Shown here: positions 59,768 through 64,000 of the stretch, in pieces
Position numbering within the stretch: position 1 is the stretch's first letter
Layout of the letters: each line of letters opens with the position of its first letter
Assembly: GCA_039105265.1 (NCBI GenBank)
Contig: JAPFFF010000029.1
Span: 1,054,001 to 1,118,000, forward strand
Length of the DNA stretch: 64,000 nt
Source of the DNA: Tritrichomonas musculus
Lineage: Eukaryota; Parabasalia; Tritrichomonadida; Tritrichomonadidae
Reading direction: 5' to 3'
The notes under the pieces: generated by a model
The model's input: the letters and a program-made list of their open reading frames with translations, nothing else
Told to the model about the DNA's origin: nothing
Database searches by the model: none
Made by a program: the position numbers and the translations under genes

Positions 59768-62700
59768 CTATTCCTTATTATTTTGCATTTTTTCTGCCTC
59801 ATCGAAAAGCTTTTTGAAATTAAATTTATAATGTCTATCATCATTTTCATCATCGTATTTTCTCGAGCCCATATTTGATCGTACTGAAGCATTTCTCCTT
59901 CCACTTCTACTATTTGGTTTTATAGGATTATGAATAACTAAATTTTCACTCTCAGTTATAATTTCTTTATTGATCGTTTTGGTCAATCTTTCACCTCCAC
60001 CATTCAAATTTGAATTTCTTCTTTGTGGCCCTGAACTTCTATTCGCTGACGATGGCTTAACTGATTCTTGTCTTCTTTTTCTTTTATCTTTCATTTTACT
60101 CGAGCTTGAAAAATCAACAGCGACGTTATCCTCATCGTTATTATTATTATTTTCTTCATCACTCAAATTATTAGAAAGAGCGACTTTTTTCTTCTGTCTA
60201 TTAGAAATCTTTGGCTTTACTTGCTTTTTGATCTTTGGTTTTGTCTTATTTCCGCTACTTTCATTTTGATCAAATTCTCCATCATCGCTAGTTTGAGCAG
60301 TTCTTCTACATCTGCTACTGGGTCTGCTTCTTGGGGCAGCAGACTGGCTAAATGCTCCCGAGTTACTAGAAATCTGTTCGAGGAAGTTTTCAATTATTGG
60401 CGTCTTTTTATCAAATTCAATAACAATTATTGATCTGACGCCATTTTTAGCCAAAGTTTTGTGATTTATGACGGCCTCGTCGACGCTCAGTCTTCTTTTC
60501 CTCTTCTGGTTGAAAGTTCTAATTCTGTTATGTGCCTGACCTTCGGAGTTATCCATCACAATGCGAGAAATGGGGCCAGACAAGTTCTCAGTGATACGAA
60601 TTTGATCGTCATTCAAAAGAGACTCGCGAGACAAAGTTTTCTTCTTTCTTTTAACAGTCAGACTGTCGTCATCGTCATCGCTATTGTTCTTACTAGTTGC
60701 TGTTGTCTTTATTCGCAAGGGAGCGCTCTCACTTGCCGCCCTTCTCTTACGCCTTGCAACCTGCTGCCTTGGCTTTGCAGCAACGTCGCTCTGCAGGTTT
60801 GGCGAAGTTTTATTTTGCTGGTTGTTTATTTTAATGCTGACGTTGAATCTATCGTCGTCATTGAAAAAGGCATTTGAATCGCCTATCGTTTTCGCTTGCA
60901 GGCTGCTCTTTCTGCGTCGAATGACAGGCGAGTGCACGACTTCGTTTTTGCTCTTGTTTTGAGGTGGCGATGACGAAAAAGTTTCAGTTTTTGTTGTTGT
61001 CGTTGGCGATGAAGATATGGGCGAACGGCGCGACTTTGGAGTGATTGAGCCACTTCTTCTCTTCTTCTTAATAGGCGTCACTTTTTTCGGTTTTGTTAAA
61101 GTGTTTTCTTCATCGTCACTCGAGCTATCGTTCTTCAGGATGAGACGCGGCTTCACCGGCACTGGCGTGTGCGTGTGCGTGTGAATTGGGGAGCTTGTTG
61201 GCGAGCTACTTTTTGAATGTGGACTCGATGAATTCGAACTTTTTCCATTGGAAGGTGAAATTTTTCGCCTTCTGATTTTCTTCCTTCTTTTTTTGTTCAT
61301 TTCTTCTTCATCTTCGTCGTCATCTTCTTCCTCTTTTTCAAAGGGAAGGTCAATCTTTCTCTTCTTGATCCTCTTTCTGTCATTGTTGTTGCTGTTGCCA
61401 GCGCGGCCTTCATAGATCTCATAGCTCTGGTTCTCTTGTATAATATTCGGCCTCCTCTTAAGAGGAACTTCCCTCAGCGTTTGTGAAGACTTGCTCATGA
61501 TTCTCTTTGTCACTTTTCTTTTTTTCTCGGTATTCGTGATTTCAGTGTCTTCTTCTTCTTTCAACTTTTTGACCGTTTTTCGATAGTTCTTAATTTTCAG
61601 TTTAACTGAATTTTGGGCAGTTTTATTTTGTGAGCTTTTTTGGTCTTCCTCTGATTCAAGGTTTTCATGATCCAGCTCGAAATCTGACAGTTCATTTGCA
61701 ATAAATTCTACATTTGACAAAACCGTTTTTATTGTTTCACCTTCATTAAGTGAATTTTTGTTGTTATCGTTGTCGATTTTAGATTTCTGATTATCATTTG
61801 ATTTGGCATTGACTTCAATTTGCTTATCTTCGCTCTTTTTGACTGATAAATGGTCTTGCTTTTGAGTGTCTGGCTCCGAGGAAGATGATGAAAGGTGAAA
61901 TGCCATAAAATTGGATTTTCCTTTCTTGTTGGCTTGGCTGGCTGCAAATTTATTCTTGATCTTGTCAACGGATTCAGAATCAGATTCAGAGAGAAGTAAG
62001 TCTTGGTCTTTGTTTGACCTTCCACTTTTTTGGCTATTAGGACTACCTGGTTCGTTTATGGTTTCAGATTTAGTAGTAGTTACAATATCAACTGAGATGT
62101 CTTTTTTGATACTACTTCCAGATGGTTTCTTTTCAGTTTTTTTACTTGAGTCTGAATCAAATGATATATCAATTTGAATATTGCCACTTTTACTGGTAAT
62201 AGTGTGCTTTTGTTTGGCTTCATGCTTCGAACTGGAATCTGAATCAAATGAAATGTCTTTAGGATCGGGATTTTTCTTCTTAGCATCTGAATCAGATGAA
62301 AATTGTTCTTTTATTTCCTTTTCAGGAGTTGGTGGTCGAATTAAACTTTTTACCATTTCTTCATCGCTTCCTTGTTCTTCGTTATCTTCTTCTTCTTCTT
62401 CCAGAATATCAAATAAATGATTATTACTTATATTTGGATTAGAATTTGGCGTATGGCATCTAGGAGAATCTGAATCAGTAGCTGATGAAAAGTCTTCGAG
62501 ATTTTCAACTAGAACTGGCTTTGAATTCTGTAATTGATTTTTATTTTCATCATTTAAAATTGAATCGTTATTTGGTTGCGAATTAACTTGAAATGAATCA
62601 TAACTATTATTTTCAATTATATCTACTTGTTCACTAAATCTATCATTATTTTCATCTAAATCGGAAAAACGAACAGTATGCTGAGTTTTATTATTATTGG

Positions 62701-63622
62701 AATTTGAAATTTCTTTCGATTTTGGCGAAAAAAGTTTTTGTAAAAGAATTTTTGGCGATGATTGAGTTTTTGCAAAAGAACTTTGAGCTTTTTCATCTTC
62801 ATTATTAGTTCCTTCATTGTTATCAGCATTTTTGGATTTGAAAAATGGAAGTGATTTGAAAATTGTCTTTTTACCTGATTGTTCTTCGTTTGCTTCATTT
62901 TTGTCGTCTTCTGAATTTAAGAAAATAGAATTTGATTTTGGACTAACTGTATTGCTTCGTTTCATATTAGTTTTCGGCAACCAAGAAGATGAATCGTTTG
63001 ACGAGATACTACTATTATTTTTTATCTTAGTTTCATTTTCTTTAGATTTAGTAAAATATGATTTAATTGATTTCAAAATATTGGGCTTTTTTTCTTCTTC
63101 AGTTTTTTCGTTTATTGTAATTTCTTGATCAATAATTGATAACTTATCCTCTTCGTCTTCTTCTTCATTCTCTTCTTCTTCTTTTTTATCATTATCCTCT
63201 TCTTCAGAGCTTTTCTTTATAACAAAATCTTCTCCATAATTTTTGCATGACAAACTAACTGCATCGTCTAAAGCTATATTAAGAAATTTGGAAATAAATT
63301 CATCTAACTGTGGCATGATATTACTTGTTGAATTAACTGCAATTTCATCTCGCGATTTATGGTTAAATCCTTCTTCCATTGCTTTATTTTGAGGAAATCC
63401 TTCAAATACTGTTTGTAATGTATCTAAATGAGCAGACGCTATTTCTCCTACGACTAAATCATGAAATTGATTAGATAATGCATTATTAACATTTTTTGCG
63501 CGATACTCAGATTTGTCAACAGTAAGTAAAGGGATATCGTCATCACCAGAAGAAAAAGTTCGCGTAGAATTTGATGCTGAACTATCCCAAGTATTTCCAT
63601 CACTTTGAAAATCAACAATCAT
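59768..63622 (-). CDS. Low-complexity charged protein, probably nuclear
   Basis: This is a 1284-residue ORF from ATG 63622. Only the first ~130 residues have globular-looking sequence (hydrophobic helices around LSNQFHDLVVGEI, TLQTVFEGFP and LDEFISKFLNIALDDAVSL). The rest is disordered and alternates acidic (Glu/Asp/Asn-rich) and strongly basic segments, with many KKR/KRR clusters that could be nuclear localisation signals. The unit DISFDSDSS occurs twice (about 450-490), followed by a partial third copy. The sequence IDISFDSDSS looks like a hydrophobic SUMO-interacting core flanked by acidic/Ser residues. The C-terminus ends in an amphipathic NFKKLFDEAEKMQNN. I recognise no catalytic domain; chromatin or RNA roles are speculation. 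Confidence 0.75.
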   Translation of the reverse strand: MIVDFQSDGNTWDSSASNSTRTFSSGDDDIPLLTVDKSEYRAKNVNNALSNQFHDLVVGEIASAHLDTLQTVFEGFPQNKAMEEGFNHKSRDEIAVNSTSNIMPQLDEFISKFLNIALDDAVSLSCKNYGEDFVIKKSSEEEDNDKKEEEENEEEDEEDKLSIIDQEITINEKTEEEKKPNILKSIKSYFTKSKENETKIKNNSSISSNDSSSWLPKTNMKRSNTVSPKSNSIFLNSEDDKNEANEEQSGKKTIFKSLPFFKSKNADNNEGTNNEDEKAQSSFAKTQSSPKILLQKLFSPKSKEISNSNNNKTQHTVRFSDLDENNDRFSEQVDIIENNSYDSFQVNSQPNNDSILNDENKNQLQNSKPVLVENLEDFSSATDSDSPRCHTPNSNPNISNNHLFDILEEEEEDNEEQGSDEEMVKSLIRPPTPEKEIKEQFSSDSDAKKKNPDPKDISFDSDSSSKHEAKQKHTITSKSGNIQIDISFDSDSSKKTEKKPSGSSIKKDISVDIVTTTKSETINEPGSPNSQKSGRSNKDQDLLLSESDSESVDKIKNKFAASQANKKGKSNFMAFHLSSSSSEPDTQKQDHLSVKKSEDKQIEVNAKSNDNQKSKIDNDNNKNSLNEGETIKTVLSNVEFIANELSDFELDHENLESEEDQKSSQNKTAQNSVKLKIKNYRKTVKKLKEEEDTEITNTEKKRKVTKRIMSKSSQTLREVPLKRRPNIIQENQSYEIYEGRAGNSNNNDRKRIKKRKIDLPFEKEEEDDDEDEEEMNKKRRKKIRRRKISPSNGKSSNSSSPHSKSSSPTSSPIHTHTHTPVPVKPRLILKNDSSSDDEENTLTKPKKVTPIKKKRRSGSITPKSRRSPISSSPTTTTKTETFSSSPPQNKSKNEVVHSPVIRRRKSSLQAKTIGDSNAFFNDDDRFNVSIKINNQQNKTSPNLQSDVAAKPRQQVARRKRRAASESAPLRIKTTATSKNNSDDDDDSLTVKRKKKTLSRESLLNDDQIRITENLSGPISRIVMDNSEGQAHNRIRTFNQKRKRRLSVDEAVINHKTLAKNGVRSIIVIEFDKKTPIIENFLEQISSNSGAFSQSAAPRSRPSSRCRRTAQTSDDGEFDQNESSGNKTKPKIKKQVKPKISNRQKKKVALSNNLSDEENNNNNDEDNVAVDFSSSSKMKDKRKRRQESVKPSSANRSSGPQRRNSNLNGGGERLTKTINKEIITESENLVIHNPIKPNSRSGRRNASVRSNMGSRKYDDENDDRHYKFNFKKLFDEAEKMQNNKE

Positions 63623-64000
63623 ATATAAAAAAATAGCTGAAAAGAGATTTAATACGTAAAAATTTTCGATGAAAAAAAAATATTTATTTTTTAATTTACA
63701 ATATATTGATAATACTTTTATTATCCATGAATATTTTAATCTTTTTTAAATAAGTTAATTAATTATAAAAATAATTTATTGATTTATCAACAAAATATTA
63801 CTTTTTTATTGAAATATCTTTGCTTTAAACCAATATTAAACTTTGTGAAAAAATAATCGTTATATAGGTACGTTATATTCAATTTATACAAAAATTGTGA
63901 TTATTCATTCAAAAAAGTCAAAAGAAAGAAAAAAAAAAAAAAAAAAAAAAAAACGCATCCTTCTTAATTTTAATAAAAACAAAAAATGATTTTTTTTACA
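63623..64000. other. Upstream region of the 1284-residue gene, with A-run
   Basis: AT-rich with an A-run near 63931-63953. No gene can be seen before the window end. Confidence 0.6.

Overview
This is a very AT-rich, gene-dense eukaryotic window. Genes are intron-poor single ORFs on both strands, with short AT-rich spacers and many homopolymer runs. Genes recognised directly from the sequence (prefoldin subunit 1, CEP19, TELO2, FKBP15-like, PP6/SIT4-associated SAPS, two DHHC palmitoyltransferases, GH38 alpha-mannosidase) are eukaryotic. The compact genes plus heavy Maverick-type and hAT-type transposon load fit a parabasalid (trichomonad) genome, probably Tritrichomonas-like. That assignment is an inference, because no rRNA or marker gene is present.

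Region 1 (1-14.5 kb) is a virus-like Maverick/Polinton-type element whose left end lies outside the window. It carries an archaeo-eukaryotic-type primase domain, a complete protein-primed family B DNA polymerase with an unusual N-terminal Cys/His domain, a T5orf172/MUG113 GIY-YIG-like protein, a putative minor capsid protein and two large paralogous fibre-like proteins. The fibre proteins carry motifs typical of bacteriophage tail fibres. The second fibre gene is interrupted by an in-frame TAG. A near-identical 41/42-bp direct repeat flanks the last small gene, followed by a GC-rich terminal block.

Region 2 (14.5-26 kb) is a transposon graveyard. It holds a transposase N-terminal fragment, a second, degenerate copy of the Maverick polymerase 5' region, three ordered hairpins, a 58-base T run, a satellite of about 39 units of 37/38 bp, an intact hAT transposase with an internally deleted neighbour copy, and a broken tyrosine recombinase interrupted by a GC-rich foldback repeat.

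Region 3 (26-64 kb) is mostly host genes: DHHC, prefoldin, DHHC, CEP19, TELO2, alpha-mannosidase, an FKBP15-like protein with a huge 5-residue repeat, an unknown protein, SAPS, an unknown gene with a nearby pseudogene, a LIM protein, a Frag1/DRAM/Sfk1-family membrane protein, a large type I surface protein and two low-complexity proteins. Three small non-autonomous elements with perfect 8-bp target-site duplications, typical of hAT transposition, sit between these genes (27538-28592, 49075-49552, 49906-50033).

The most interesting system is the Maverick-like element: it combines protein-primed polymerase, primase and phage-style fibres in one eukaryotic element. The next most interesting are the FKBP15-like protein with FAM21/WASH-type LF-acidic motifs and the short hairpins that resemble an upstream motif of several host genes.
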